Positions 50,784 to 60,377 are shown, numbered from the stretch's first letter. The stretch is DNA of 64,000 bases from Acrocarpospora corrugata (GCF_009687845.1 NZ_BLAD01000052.1:89254-153253), one strand, 5' to 3'. Made by a program: numbers and translations. The notes: generated from the letters alone by a model not told the origin.

Positions 50784-51623
50784 CTAGTGCCGGTGCGTGA
50801 CGTCGGGCTGCCGGGGATCGCCGGGGTGCTCGAAGCCGGGCGACAGCCGTACACACCTGGCCAGCCTGGCTTCCAGCCACCGAGCGAACACCTGCTCCCG
50901 CCGGGCGATCGTGAGCTCCCGCCCGATCTCCTCCCGAACCTTCTGGTACGGCTCGCGCCCCCCAGCATCGACCCGTTCGACCGTGAGCGTCCACGGCCCG
51001 CCAGGTCCGTCGATCGGGCCGACGACGTCGCCGGGGGCGGCGGCGAAGACAGCGTCCTCGATCGGCCCGGTCAGCTCGCCGCGCCTGACCGGCCCGAACT
51101 CCCGGGTCCTCCGCGTCTCCGGGATGGCGAACCTATCGGGGTTGCGCGCGTAATAGTCGGATATTTCGGTTTCGTCGGCGAGGATGTCGCCGGTCACCCG
51201 CTGGAAGAGCGCCAGGCCCGCGGGACTGGCGAGCACGGCCGCGGTCACTCCCCCGGCCCGCATGGCCAGCTCCAGGCTGATCCCCGTCACCTGGCCAGCC
51301 GGCGGTGGCCAGGCTTGTCCGGCAAGCGGTGGCCAGGCTTGTCCGGGCGGCGGCATCAGGGTTTCGTCGGCCGAGGGTGACAGGGTTCGGTCGGGGGTTT
51401 GCTCCGTTCTGATGGAGTCCCGGGCGAGCGACAGGTTCTCCTGCCGGACGAGGCGTTCGGCCGCCATCACCTGGACCAGCCATCGGCGCACGTTCCTGCC
51501 TTCGGGGCCGTCCGGATGGGGGAGGCGGCCGGCCAGGGGTCCGGCGCGGAGTTCGGCCAGCCGGGCGTGCACCTCGGCGACGGTGATCACCTCGTCGCGG
51601 ACGTGGGCGGCGACGCCGGTCAC
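50784..51623 (-). CDS. Parvulin-like (PPIC-type) peptidyl-prolyl isomerase-related protein, reduced
   Basis: 279 residues. The N-terminal helical part (VAAHVRDEVITVAEVHARLAEL, RRWLVQVMAAERLVRQENL) resembles SurA/PrsA-type N-domains. The C-terminal part DYYARNPDRFAIPETRRTRE, then RRGELTGPIEDAVFAAAPGDVVGPIDG and WTLTVERVDAG follows the parvulin end, but the middle of a normal parvulin (about 35-40 residues) is missing, so activity is doubtful. No signal peptide. A duplicated GQAWPP segment sits in the linker. It starts at GTG 51623, overlapping the mannosidase stop (GTGA). The much longer frame upstream is a shadow of the mannosidase. Confidence 0.7.
   Translation of the reverse strand: MTGVAAHVRDEVITVAEVHARLAELRAGPLAGRLPHPDGPEGRNVRRWLVQVMAAERLVRQENLSLARDSIRTEQTPDRTLSPSADETLMPPPGQAWPPLAGQAWPPPAGQVTGISLELAMRAGGVTAAVLASPAGLALFQRVTGDILADETEISDYYARNPDRFAIPETRRTREFGPVRRGELTGPIEDAVFAAAPGDVVGPIDGPGGPWTLTVERVDAGGREPYQKVREEIGRELTIARREQVFARWLEARLARCVRLSPGFEHPGDPRQPDVTHRH
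51302..51346. repeat. 21-bp direct repeat (24-bp period) in the parvulin-like gene
   Basis: Two identical 21-base copies (51302-51322 and 51326-51346), each containing GGTGGCCAGGCTTGTCC, encode the doubled Gln-Ala-Trp-Pro-Pro stretch. In frame. Confidence 0.9.
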
Positions 51624-54600
51624 GGGCGGACCTCCACCTGGACGGTCTCGGTGTAGTGCAGCCAGCCGGCGCAGGCGACCTTGACCAGCGCCCACCAGCG
51701 GCCCGGCCGCCGCGCCACCACGGGGAAGCGCACTTCGGCGTCGCCCTCGCCGGGGACGACGACCCCGGTGTTCCAGACGGGGAACATGTCGTAGGTCGGC
51801 CAGGGGCTGATCAGCTGGGTCTGCGCGGAGACCGGGGTGAGCGCGCCGGATGCCAGTCGGACCACGATCTCGGCCTCTTCGCCGCGCGTCAGCAGCAGCG
51901 AGCCGGTCGTCGACACCTCCAGCCCGACGGGGTGCCGGCCGCCGATGTGCACGCGGGTGACGTCCTCGTACTCCTGGCCGCCGAACGAGGTGCGCGCGCG
52001 GAGCCAGTAGACGCCGTCGCGCACCCCCGGCGGGAGGGCGAAGCGGACCGGGATGGCGGCGTGGCCGCCGGGCGGGAGCACGTACGGGCGGATGGCGGGT
52101 TCGACCAGCCAGCCGCTGGGGGCGAGCAGGGTGACGATGCCTTCGGCGGTGTCCTCGGTGAGGGAGGAGGCGATGGAGAGGGTGAGTTCGCCGGGGCCGT
52201 CCAGGTCGGCGGCGGACAGGTGGACGGCGAGCGGCATGTTGCCGGTGGGGGCCGGGCCGGTGTTGTTGAGCCAGTAGCGGGTGAAGACCGGCTGGTGGGG
52301 TTCCGCGGCGGGAAGCGGCGGCGTGGTGGGGTTCACGTGGGCGACGAGGGTGACGATCTCCATGCCGGTGAGGACCTCGGGGGCGGGGCCGGTGAGGTTC
52401 TCCAGCAGGTCGGCGCGCCGCCAGCCGCCCAGGGCGGAGGTGATCTCGGCGGCGGCGTCGCGGCCGTGGGCCTCGTACAGGCGGAGGGTGATGCCGGCGA
52501 CCTCGCCCGGGGTGCGGCCGGAGGCGATCGGGTTGCCGGTGGCCTTCATCGCGGCGAGCACGACCCCCGGCGCGGTGGCCAGGAACGATCGTGATCCCCC
52601 GGTCCCGGCCGGGCCGGTGACGACGGGGAGCAGCGGGTGGTTGACGTCGTGGCCGTGCCGGACGAGGCCGGCGTCCCGCCAGTCGCCGGGGGCGGCGACG
52701 AGCGCGCAGTCGAAGGTGTGGGTCCAGTGCTGGAGCTGGAAGTTCGCGCCGTCCGGGGTGGTACGGCGCGGCGGGTCGATCCAGATCCCGGACGGCCAGC
52801 CCGTGCACGACCGCAGCAGCGACACGTGCATCGTGCCTTCCGAATCCACCGCGAACCCGGGGATGCCACGATTTATCAGGCCGACGGTGTAGTCGTCGAA
52901 GGGTTCGGACGGGACTTCGACGACGGCGTCCGCGAGGTCCTCGATGAGGGCGTCGATGGCTTCCGGGCCGGTCACGATCAGGACCGGGAGGGCGCGCGGG
53001 CCGGACAGGTCGGCGCCGGGCACCCAGACCTCGGCCAGGGGCTTCTCGGCCGGGATCCAGTGGCGTGTGTTCTCGCCGGGCGACGGCAGGATGGCGGCGA
53101 TGAAGGGGTTGGTCTCGGGGGTGCCGATCGCGATCCGTACGTCGGGGAGGTTGGAGTCGACGGCGAGGTTGCCGTAGCGGGGGCCCGCGCCGGTGGAGCA
53201 GGTGGAGGTGACGCCCTGGCGTACCAGCGCGGCGGACAGGGCGCGCAGCTGGTCGGCGGGGGTGTCGTCGGCGGCGATGATCTCGGCGACGCCGATGGCG
53301 CGGGAGCCGATCCGGCAGGTGGAGGAGAGGGCGAACCAGTGGTTGGCGGGGTTGTCCAGGGTCCACGGGTGGTCGGCGGAGTCGGTGTCGATGAGGGCGA
53401 AGCCGCGGCCGACGACGGCGTCGCCGACCTCGCTGACGGGGAGGGCGCCGGGGATGTCGATCGGCCAGCGGAGCCGTACCAGCTGGTCCACGCCGTCGAA
53501 GTCGGCGTGGGTGGTCAGGTCGACGCGGGGCAGGCGGTGCCAGAGGGTGATCTCCTGGCGGTAGGTCAGCGGGCCGATCGCGCCTTGGACGAGGAGGCGG
53601 TGGCCGAGCGCGCAGGAGGCCACGGTGACGTCGGCGGTCGTGTCGGCGGAGCCGGTGGAGGTGCCTTTGGGGACCAGGTGCCAGGGGCCTTCGTGGAAGG
53701 TGGGGTGGGCGGGGTACTCGTCGTAGACGACCAGTTCGTTGCCTGCCCGGCCGGGGCGCAGGAGTTCGCGTCCGCCGACGCGCAGGCTGGACACCGTGCC
53801 GCCGCGTGCCGGGTCGACCTCGATGGTGTGGGTGGCGTTCTCGATGCGGGTGCCTTCTCCGGGGGTCCAGCCGATCGGGGTGTCGCCGGGGGTGAAGGAG
53901 AAGGTGCGGTAGCCGAGGGCGGGCACGTCTTCGGCGAGGAAGGTGACGTCGACCGCGCGCAGGCTGCCGTCGTCGTGGCGGTCGGGGTTCTCCAGGAGGA
54001 CGTCTCCGGCGATGCCGTACCAGCCGGGCGGCAGGGTGAGGCGGGCGCGGACCAGGTCGGTGCGCGGCCAGGAGGACGGGTTCCAGACGACCACGCCGCC
54101 GAGGTCCCGGCTGAGCGCCCGCAGGGACCTGTCGAGCACGTTCTGGCCCAGGTCGTGGGCTTCGCGCCAGCCGGTGAGCAGGTCCAGGTAGACCTGGTCC
54201 GACTCGGAGCCGGTGATCGCGTCGTGGTGCGCGCCGTAGACCAGCTGCCGCCAGGCTTTGTCGAGTTCGGCGTACGGATAGGGCTCGCCCTCGGTCACGG
54301 CGGCGAGGGTGGCGAACTTCTCGGCGTCCACCAGCTGGGACTCCGCGTGCCGCTGGGCCTGTTTGGTGTCGATGAACGACACGTCCTTGCCGGTGTAGAT
54401 CGGGTTCATGTCGCGGGTCTGCGGGGTGAAATGGGCGAGCTCGCTCCGTACCGCCGCGAAGAACTCGTTCGGGAGGCCGCAGACGACGCGCGGGGAGGTG
54501 TAGCGGGCGTTCCAGTCCCGGTGGATGTCCATGATCCACCGGTTCGGCGGGGTGTAGTCGGTGCCGACGGGCAGCAGCACGTTCCGGGTCGCGGCCACCT

Positions 54601-55564
54601 TCTTGAGCTGCCGGAACAGCCGGTACACCTCGGCTTCCGCCAGTTCGAGCGAGGCGGCCGAGTCCATCCACCAGCCCGCGCTGTAGTGCGCCGGCATGTA
54701 GTGCGTCAGCACGCCCCGGCCGGACGGCGACAGCCACTCGAACTCGGCCGGGAACTGCATCCGGGCCGGATCCCCGCCGCGCAGCATCGGCCCCCACTGG
54801 TGGAACGGCCCGCGCGCCCACGAGCTCGACGTCAGCCCCGCGTCCGCGACCAGGCCGGGGAACTGCGGATCGTGCCCGAACGCGTCCAGCTGCCAGGCCG
54901 TCCCCGGCTCCCCGCCGAGCACGTCCCGCTGGAACCCGACCCCGTGCACGAGGTTGCGGATGGTCGACTCTGCGCTGGTCAGGTTGGTGTTGGGCTCGTT
55001 GTAGGCGCCCCCCATGATCTCGACCCGGCCGTCGTGGACGAGCTGCCGCAGATACGCCCGATGTTCGGGGTGCGCGTCCCAGAACGGCTTCAGGTAGTCC
55101 ACCTCGGCCAGCACGAACTTGTACTCCGGCTCGCGCCTCGCGGTCGCCAGATGGAGCTTGACCAGCTCGAACCCGGCATGCTGGAACTCCGACCTGGTGG
55201 CCTGCGCGGCCTCGCCCGCCTGATCCCAGGTCACCGTGTACGCCGCCTGGGTGTTCCACCAGACCGGGTCGTAGTGGAAGTGCGCCACCATCCACACCGT
55301 CCACCCCGGCTCGGCCACCACCAGCTCCCCGGCCGCCTCCGCGTCCCCGGCGGTGACGGTGATCGGCACCCGCGCCCCCACCGGATACCCGGACACGACC
55401 GGCACCTCGACCGTGTCCCCCGCCCCCGTACGGCTCTCGCCCGCCACCCCCACCCCGTCCACCCGGACCTCGGCCCCGGGCACGGCCTCGGCCAGGGTGA
55501 CCCGGACGATCTGCCGCGGACCCTCGGTGAACAGCTCGGTCGACTCCACCTCGACGATGCGCAT
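51620..55564 (-). CDS. Alpha-mannosidase, GH38
   Basis: 1314 residues. Catalytic domain about 88-400: MVAHFHYDPVWWN (Zn ligands His 97, Asp 99), WQLDAFGHDPQFPG (nucleophile Asp about 227), SSSWARGPFHQWGP, and HHDAITGSESDQVYLDLL. Middle and beta-sandwich domains follow to about 1010, then an NPCBM/NEW3-like immunoglobulin fold region (about 1050-1160, WLNNTGPAPTGNMPLAVHL) and a further beta domain. It removes alpha-mannose from glycans; no signal peptide, so it acts inside the cell. Longer than the roughly 1000 residues of simple bacterial GH38 because of the C-terminal domains. It is divergent from the GH3 gene, suggesting a shared glycan programme. Confidence 0.93.
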   Translation of the reverse strand: MRIVEVESTELFTEGPRQIVRVTLAEAVPGAEVRVDGVGVAGESRTGAGDTVEVPVVSGYPVGARVPITVTAGDAEAAGELVVAEPGWTVWMVAHFHYDPVWWNTQAAYTVTWDQAGEAAQATRSEFQHAGFELVKLHLATARREPEYKFVLAEVDYLKPFWDAHPEHRAYLRQLVHDGRVEIMGGAYNEPNTNLTSAESTIRNLVHGVGFQRDVLGGEPGTAWQLDAFGHDPQFPGLVADAGLTSSSWARGPFHQWGPMLRGGDPARMQFPAEFEWLSPSGRGVLTHYMPAHYSAGWWMDSAASLELAEAEVYRLFRQLKKVAATRNVLLPVGTDYTPPNRWIMDIHRDWNARYTSPRVVCGLPNEFFAAVRSELAHFTPQTRDMNPIYTGKDVSFIDTKQAQRHAESQLVDAEKFATLAAVTEGEPYPYAELDKAWRQLVYGAHHDAITGSESDQVYLDLLTGWREAHDLGQNVLDRSLRALSRDLGGVVVWNPSSWPRTDLVRARLTLPPGWYGIAGDVLLENPDRHDDGSLRAVDVTFLAEDVPALGYRTFSFTPGDTPIGWTPGEGTRIENATHTIEVDPARGGTVSSLRVGGRELLRPGRAGNELVVYDEYPAHPTFHEGPWHLVPKGTSTGSADTTADVTVASCALGHRLLVQGAIGPLTYRQEITLWHRLPRVDLTTHADFDGVDQLVRLRWPIDIPGALPVSEVGDAVVGRGFALIDTDSADHPWTLDNPANHWFALSSTCRIGSRAIGVAEIIAADDTPADQLRALSAALVRQGVTSTCSTGAGPRYGNLAVDSNLPDVRIAIGTPETNPFIAAILPSPGENTRHWIPAEKPLAEVWVPGADLSGPRALPVLIVTGPEAIDALIEDLADAVVEVPSEPFDDYTVGLINRGIPGFAVDSEGTMHVSLLRSCTGWPSGIWIDPPRRTTPDGANFQLQHWTHTFDCALVAAPGDWRDAGLVRHGHDVNHPLLPVVTGPAGTGGSRSFLATAPGVVLAAMKATGNPIASGRTPGEVAGITLRLYEAHGRDAAAEITSALGGWRRADLLENLTGPAPEVLTGMEIVTLVAHVNPTTPPLPAAEPHQPVFTRYWLNNTGPAPTGNMPLAVHLSAADLDGPGELTLSIASSLTEDTAEGIVTLLAPSGWLVEPAIRPYVLPPGGHAAIPVRFALPPGVRDGVYWLRARTSFGGQEYEDVTRVHIGGRHPVGLEVSTTGSLLLTRGEEAEIVVRLASGALTPVSAQTQLISPWPTYDMFPVWNTGVVVPGEGDAEVRFPVVARRPGRWWALVKVACAGWLHYTETVQVEVRP

Positions 55565-55580
55565 GACCCGATCATGCCTT

Positions 55581-55597
55581 GAAACTTTCCGGGAAAG
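55581..55597. promoter_or_regulatory. Possible LacI-type operator between the two glycoside hydrolase genes
   Basis: GAAACTTTC followed by CGGGAAAG lies 17 bases from the mannosidase start in the 119-base divergent region. GAAA-N-TTTC palindromes occur upstream of several actinomycete glycanase genes (from memory). A weak call on one short motif. Confidence 0.25.
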
Positions 55598-55683
55598 CAG
55601 CAGGTCACCGTCCGTGGAACGCGCCCTTCATTGACCCCCAACTACCGCGTTCGTACGGTCACCGGGATATCAAGGGAGGATCC

Positions 55684-58005
55684 ATGACATTCCGCCTCGC
55701 ACGTCTGACCTTGGTCACCGTGCTCCTGGGCTCGGCGCTGACCGTCGTGCCCGGCCGGGTCGCGTCGGCGGCGGCGCTGCCGTACCAGGACCCGAGCCTG
55801 CCCGTGGCGACCCGGGTGAACGATCTGCTGGCCAGGATGACGCTGGACGACAAGGCCGGGCAGATGACCCAGGCCGACCGGGGCGCGATCAATCCGGTGT
55901 CGGACATCCTGACCTACCGGCTGGGTTCGATCCTGTCCGGCGGCGGGTCGGCCCCGACCCCGAACAACGCCGGGTCCTGGGCGGACATGTACGACAACTT
56001 CCAGCGGCAGGCGCTGGGCACCCCGCTGGCCATCCCGATGATCTACGGCATCGACGCGGTGCACGGGCACAACAACGTGGCCGGGGCGACGATCTTCCCG
56101 CACAACATCGGGCTCGGCGCGTCCCGGGACGCCGACCTGGTCCAGCGGATCGGCCAGGCCACCGCGGAGGAAGTGGCGGGAACCGGCATCGACTGGACCT
56201 TCGCCCCCTGCCTGTGCGTCGCCAGGAACGACCGCTGGGGGCGGACGTACGAGTCCTACGGGGAGGAGCCCGCCCTGGTCACCCCGATGACGTCGATCAT
56301 CACCGGGCTGCAGGGCAAGGGGGTGCTCGCCACCGCCAAGCACTACCTCGGGGACGGCGGCACCACCGGCGGCGACGACCAGGGCAACACCCAGGTCAGC
56401 GAGGCCGAGCTCCGCGCCGTGCACCTGCCGCCGTTCCAGGCCGCCGTGCAGCGCGGCGTCGGCTCGGTCATGGTCTCCTACAGCAGCTGGAACGGCGCCA
56501 AACTCCACGGCCACCGCTTCCTGCTCACCGACGTGCTCAAGGGCGAACTCGGCTTCACCGGCTTCGTCGTGTCCGACTGGGCGGGCATCGACCAGATCGA
56601 GGGCGGCACCGGCTTCACCGCCTCCGAGGTCACGGCCGCCGTCAACGCGGGCATCGACATGGTGATGGTCCCGACCGACTACCGCCGCTTCATCACCCTG
56701 CTCAAGCAGGAGGTCACCGCGGGCCGGATCGCGATGTCGCGGATCGACGACGCCAACCGCCGCATCCTCACCAAGAAGTTCGAGTACGGCCTGTTCGAGC
56801 GCCCGCTCGCCGACCGGACCCTGACCTCGACCGTGGGGAACGCCGCGCACCGGACCCTCGGCCGCGAAGCGGTACGCAAGACGCAGGTCCTGCTGAAGAA
56901 CCAGGGCAACATCCTGCCGCTGGCCAAGACCGGCGGGAAGATCTTCGTGGCCGGGAAGAGCGCCGACAACATCGGCAACCAGAGCGGCGGCTGGACGATC
57001 TCCTGGCAGGGCGCGTCCGGGAACACCACGCCCGGGACGACGATTCTGCAGGGCATCAGGGACGCGGCCGGGGCCGGGACGCAGATCACCTACAACCAGA
57101 CAGGGACGGGCATCGACTCGACCTTCCGGGCGGCCATCGCGGTGGTCGGCGAGACGCCGTACGCGGAGGGCCAAGGCGACAGGACCGGCGCGATGGGCCT
57201 CGACAGCACCGACCTGACCACCCTGCAGCGCCTCCAGGCCTCCGGTGTCCCCGTGATCGTCGTCCTGGTCTCCGGGCGGCCGATGGAGATCTCGGCGCAG
57301 CTCGCCAGTTGGCGCGCGCTCGTCGCCGCCTGGCTGCCCGGCACCGAGGGGCGGGGCGTGGCCGACGTCCTGTTCGGCGACTACGCCCCGACCGCCAAAC
57401 TCCCCGTGACCTGGATGAACACCGCCAGCCAGCAACCGATCAACCCGGGCGACGGCAAGACCCCCCTCTTCCCTCAGGGCTTCGGCCTGGCCTACGGCGG
57501 CCCCTCCCCCAGCCCTTCACCTTCACCTTCCCCGTCTCCTTCTCCCTCCCCGTCACCCTCACCTTCTCCTTCGCCGTCACCTTCTCCTTCTCCCTCCCCG
57601 TCACCCTCACCTTCTCCTTCGCCGTCACCTTCTCCTTCGCCGTCCCCCAGCCCTAGTCCCAGCCCGTCGCCTTCCCCGTCACCCACGACCGGCTGCTCCG
57701 TCACCTACCGCGCGAACTCCTGGAACACCGGATTCACCGCCGAAGTGACCATCACCAACAGGTCCGCCACCGCCGTCACCGGCTGGACCCTGCTCTGGAC
57801 CTTCCCCGGCAACCAGCAGGTCACCAACGCCTGGAACGCCACGGTCACCCAGTCCGGCCAGCAGGTGACCGCCCGCAACGTCGACCACAACCGCGTCATC
57901 AACGCCAACGGCGGCACCGCCGCCTTCGGCTTCCAGGCCGGCTACTCCGGCACCAACGCCAACCCCACCGCTTTCACCCTCAACGGCACCCCCTGCACGG
58001 GCTGA
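55684..58005 (+). CDS. Secreted GH3 beta-glycosidase with C-terminal CBM2
   Basis: 773 residues. Sec signal about 1-31 ([20 protein letters not shown], ending VASAAA). GH3 N-domain about 36-390: [43 protein letters not shown] and [11 protein letters not shown] (nucleophile Asp 298). C-domain about 400-600 with [15 protein letters not shown]. Then a Pro-Ser linker of about 60 residues and a family 2 carbohydrate-binding module (about 669-773: [20 protein letters not shown]...[14 protein letters not shown]) that binds cellulose. AAGGGAGGA precedes ATG 55684. It degrades beta-glucans outside the cell. Ends at a hairpin before the convergent LRR gene. Confidence 0.95.
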   Translation: MTFRLARLTLVTVLLGSALTVVPGRVASAAALPYQDPSLPVATRVNDLLARMTLDDKAGQMTQADRGAINPVSDILTYRLGSILSGGGSAPTPNNAGSWADMYDNFQRQALGTPLAIPMIYGIDAVHGHNNVAGATIFPHNIGLGASRDADLVQRIGQATAEEVAGTGIDWTFAPCLCVARNDRWGRTYESYGEEPALVTPMTSIITGLQGKGVLATAKHYLGDGGTTGGDDQGNTQVSEAELRAVHLPPFQAAVQRGVGSVMVSYSSWNGAKLHGHRFLLTDVLKGELGFTGFVVSDWAGIDQIEGGTGFTASEVTAAVNAGIDMVMVPTDYRRFITLLKQEVTAGRIAMSRIDDANRRILTKKFEYGLFERPLADRTLTSTVGNAAHRTLGREAVRKTQVLLKNQGNILPLAKTGGKIFVAGKSADNIGNQSGGWTISWQGASGNTTPGTTILQGIRDAAGAGTQITYNQTGTGIDSTFRAAIAVVGETPYAEGQGDRTGAMGLDSTDLTTLQRLQASGVPVIVVLVSGRPMEISAQLASWRALVAAWLPGTEGRGVADVLFGDYAPTAKLPVTWMNTASQQPINPGDGKTPLFPQGFGLAYGGPSPSPSPSPSPSPSPSPSPSPSPSPSPSPSPSPSPSPSPSPSPSPSPSPSPSPSPSPSPSPTTGCSVTYRANSWNTGFTAEVTITNRSATAVTGWTLLWTFPGNQQVTNAWNATVTQSGQQVTARNVDHNRVINANGGTAAFGFQAGYSGTNANPTAFTLNGTPCTG
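57508..57684. repeat. Pro-Ser linker repeat DNA
   Basis: Pyrimidine-rich CCN-TCN repeats (units like CCTTCACCTTCT and CCGTCACCCTCA) encode the Pro-Ser linker between GH3 and CBM2. Strongly strand-asymmetric: nearly pure C/T on the plus strand with very few G. Confidence 0.9.
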
Positions 58006-58013
58006 CACGTCGC

Positions 58014-58038
58014 GGGGCGGTGGCCACGCCACCGCCCC
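58014..58038. terminator. Bidirectional hairpin between convergent GH3 and LRR genes
   Basis: GGGGCGGTGGC-CAC-GCCACCGCCCC: a perfect 11-bp stem with a 3-base loop, 9 bases after the GH3 stop and 7 from the LRR stop. No U-tract, as is common in high-GC actinomycete terminators. Confidence 0.65.
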
Positions 58039-58044
58039 AACCCG

Positions 58045-58992
58045 TCAAGCGAACAGCCGTGGGCTGACCGGCACCGGCGTCGTGAGCGGATTGTCGCGCA
58101 CGTCCACGTCGGCGTGCGCGACCAGCCGCTCGATGGAGTCCGGGAGGCGGCTCAGGTTGTTGCCGCGCAGGTTGAGGAGCTTGAGGCGGGTGAGGTCGCC
58201 GATCGAGTCGGGCAGTTCGGTCAGCCGGTTGCCGGAAAGGTCCAGGACGAGAAGTTTGCCGAGGTCGCCGACCGTGTCCGGCAAGTGCGTCAGGTGGTTG
58301 CCGTGAGCCCAGAGTTCGGTGAGGCGGGTGAGGCCGCCGATCGTGTGCGGTAGCTCACTGATCTGGCTTTTCCGCAGGTCGAGGCGGCTGAGCGCGCGGA
58401 GGTTCCCGATCGAGTCCGGCAGCCGGGTCAATGGGGTGTGATCCAGGTGCAGCCGGTGCAGGCGGGTGAAGCCGCCGATCCAGTCCGGGAGCGCGGCCAA
58501 AGGGTTGTCACCCAGGTAAAGCTCGACGATGCCGGTGAGATCCGCCATCGAATCCGGCAGGCCGGTGAGCGCGTTCAGGCCCAGATGGAGTGCGGTCAGT
58601 CGCCGCAATTCGCCCAGCCAGTCCGGTAACTCGGCGAAGCGGTTGGAGCTCAGGTCGAGAACGGTCAGGGCGGTGAGTTTCCGTACCGAGTCCGGCAGGC
58701 TTTGGACGCGGTTCACCCGCAGGTCAAGCCGGGTGAGGGCGGTCAGTGCCCCGAGAGAGTCGGGAAGCCAGGCGATCTGGTTGGCGTGCGCGTCGAGTTC
58801 GGTCAGCGAAGTGAGGTCGCCCAGCCAGTCGGGTAAAGCGCCGAGCTCGTTGCCGGAGACGTCCAGGGCGCGGACGAGGGTGAGGGCGCGCATCGAGGGG
58901 CGTAACCGGCGGAGCCGGCGTGACGACAGAGTCAGGTTCGCGGCGCCGGTGGCGCGGGCGCTCTCGATCGCCTGGTCGACGGTGCCACGCAT
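58045..58992 (-). CDS. Leucine-rich repeat protein
   Basis: 315 residues made of 11 consecutive 23-residue LRRs (about 40-292) with consensus LxxLDLxxNxLxxLPDxIGxL, for example LTVLDLSSNRFAELPDWLG and LVLDLSGNRLTELPDSIGD. Short N- and C-terminal caps; no signal peptide, TM segment or attached enzyme domain. The repeat type resembles the Ras-suppressor (SDS22/RSU-like) and Roc-COR-associated LRRs of bacteria. Probably a cytosolic protein-binding surface. It lies just after the PH-domain gene on the same strand (16 bases), so they may form a pair. Confidence 0.9.
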   Translation of the reverse strand: MRGTVDQAIESARATGAANLTLSSRRLRRLRPSMRALTLVRALDVSGNELGALPDWLGDLTSLTELDAHANQIAWLPDSLGALTALTRLDLRVNRVQSLPDSVRKLTALTVLDLSSNRFAELPDWLGELRRLTALHLGLNALTGLPDSMADLTGIVELYLGDNPLAALPDWIGGFTRLHRLHLDHTPLTRLPDSIGNLRALSRLDLRKSQISELPHTIGGLTRLTELWAHGNHLTHLPDTVGDLGKLLVLDLSGNRLTELPDSIGDLTRLKLLNLRGNNLSRLPDSIERLVAHADVDVRDNPLTTPVPVSPRLFA

Positions 58993-59008
58993 GGGTAAAA
59001 CCTTCCGG

Positions 59009-59419
59009 TCAGGGGCGCATGCGCATCAGGACCTCGGCGACGGGGACGACCGGCTCGCCGAGGTCGAACTTGCTGAACAGGTGGACGTTGTCGCCGGTGT
59101 CGAGTTCGAGGAGTTCCATCCGGGTGCCGTAGCGGGAGCGGGAGTCGACCCGGATGTGTTCGAGCTGGGGCCACGGGATGTGGTGGCGGCCGGAGAAACC
59201 GCTGATCACCGTGATGCCGGCGGGACCGGCGGTGAGCCGGACCCGGGCCAGGAGGTCGCGGACGGCCAGGCCGGCGAAGCCGAGGGCGGCGATCCCGGCC
59301 AGGAACAGGCCGCGGCCGTCGGCGGTGACGGCCAGGGCGGCGAGCAGGAGCGCGCCGGCGGCCTTGAGAACGATGATCGACGGTGCGACGCGCCATTCGC
59401 GCGACGGGAGATCAACCAT
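59009..59419 (-). CDS. PH-domain membrane protein
   Basis: 136 residues. Two hydrophobic segments at about 13-33 and 38-58 (VLKAAGALLLAALAVTA, FLAGIAALGFAGLAV) are followed by a bacterial PH-like domain: VRLTAGPAGITVISGFSGRHHIPWPQLEHIRVD and RMELLELDTGDNVHLFSK. This is the small actinobacterial PH-domain membrane family of unknown role. The 5' leader to the next divergent gene is 124 bases and shows no element I can name. Confidence 0.85.
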   Translation of the reverse strand: MVDLPSREWRVAPSIIVLKAAGALLLAALAVTADGRGLFLAGIAALGFAGLAVRDLLARVRLTAGPAGITVISGFSGRHHIPWPQLEHIRVDSRSRYGTRMELLELDTGDNVHLFSKFDLGEPVVPVAEVLMRMRP

Positions 59420-59543
59420 GGGAGCACCTTATCCGGCAGTGGCCTGACCTTTCGCTTTGAGGTGCGAAGGCGGATATTTAGGGTATAGGGAACCCCGCGC
59501 ACGCTGCCCCGCGTGCGTCACAATATGCACCGCCGGAGGGTCG

Positions 59544-59684
59544 ATGAGCAGGCAGATCGGCAACGCGTTCCAGACCCCCACGCTCGTCGAGCTGGAGGCG
59601 CGCGTCCGCGGACTGGAAACCCAGGTCGCCCATCTCACCGAGATGCTGGAGGCGCTCACGGAGGAGAGCCCCAGGCACAATTGA
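59544..59684 (+). CDS. 46-residue coiled-coil small protein
   Basis: MSRQIGNAFQTPTLVELEAR and then a heptad-like helix VRGLETQVAHLTEMLEALTE. The ATG at 59544 has GGAGGG 4-9 bases upstream; an in-frame ATG at 59457 does not. It is a small cytosolic helical protein of unknown role, perhaps a dimeric cap or regulator. It is monocistronic by position, between the divergent PH-domain gene and the VOC gene at 59773. The 88 bases after it are AT-rich and probably carry the next promoter. Confidence 0.6.
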   Translation: MSRQIGNAFQTPTLVELEARVRGLETQVAHLTEMLEALTEESPRHN

Positions 59685-59772
59685 CCGGATTGACCCATAT
59701 AAGACCGAATTTGATTGAATTTTCTACCGGTTGCGTCTCCCCAGATCGGGTGTGGCGGCGTAGCGTCGAGGC

Positions 59773-60363
59773 ATGGCTGCGACACCCGACACCATGCACT
59801 GGCGTGGCGTGCACCACCTCGCCCTGGTAACCCCGGACATGGACGCCACCGTGCGGTTCTGGCACGGGGTCCTGGACGCGCGGCTGGTGACCACGCTGGC
59901 CGTTCCCGAGTTCCGGCACTACTTCTTCGAGGTGGCGCCGGGGAACACGATCGCCTTCTTCGAGTTCACGGGGAAGGATCTGGACACTTACGCGAAGCCG
60001 GCCGGCGTGCCGTACGAGAAGGCGTCGCAGTTCGACCACCTGTCGCTGTACCTGCCGGACGAGGCCGCGCTGGAGCGGATGCGGGACCGGCTGAAGGCGC
60101 ACGACTGCGAGGTCACCGACGTGATCGACCACGGCTTCCTGCGGTCGATCTACTTCAGCGACCCGAACGGGATCGCGCTGGAGGCGTCCTGGTGGACGGT
60201 CGACCCGACCGGCCGGCCGGTCGACTACGCCGATCCGAGCCTGTTCGCCGACCCCGACCCGGTGCCCGCGGTGGTCGAACTGCGCGAGAACGGCAAGCTG
60301 GACCACACCGTGGCGACGGTGCTGGTCGATTCGATCATCGAGGACATCCGGCGGTCGACGTAG
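59773..60363 (+). CDS. VOC-family protein (extradiol dioxygenase/glyoxalase fold)
   Basis: 196 residues. WRGVHHLALVTPDMDATVRFWHGVLDARLV gives the first metal His; FFEVAPGNTIAFFEF the next strand; FDHLSLYLPDEAALERMRDRL a second His; IYFSDPNGIALEASWW the Glu. The His-His-Glu metal triad of the superfamily appears complete. The reaction is unknown. GAGG precedes the ATG. It lies just before, and probably co-transcribed with, an acyl-CoA ligase, so a role in carboxylate or aromatic breakdown is reasonable (inference). Confidence 0.85.
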   Translation: MAATPDTMHWRGVHHLALVTPDMDATVRFWHGVLDARLVTTLAVPEFRHYFFEVAPGNTIAFFEFTGKDLDTYAKPAGVPYEKASQFDHLSLYLPDEAALERMRDRLKAHDCEVTDVIDHGFLRSIYFSDPNGIALEASWWTVDPTGRPVDYADPSLFADPDPVPAVVELRENGKLDHTVATVLVDSIIEDIRRST

Positions 60364-60377
60364 GCACGATCCCCGGG

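Noticed and set aside
50756..50968. A short ORF upstream of the acyltransferase
   Set aside because: Shifted frame of the parvulin-like gene without a ribosome site.
50784..55304. A 1506-codon minus-strand open frame
   Set aside because: Most of it is a shifted frame of the GH38 mannosidase with Arg/Pro-rich low complexity; only its end from GTG 51623 is a real gene, listed as the parvulin-like protein.
52637..55582. A 981-codon plus-strand frame
   Set aside because: Antisense shadow of the mannosidase, rich in Gly/Val/Asp, with no domain.
57508..57684. CRISPR-like or satellite-like repeat
   Set aside because: The repeats are in frame and encode a Pro-Ser linker; no spacers.
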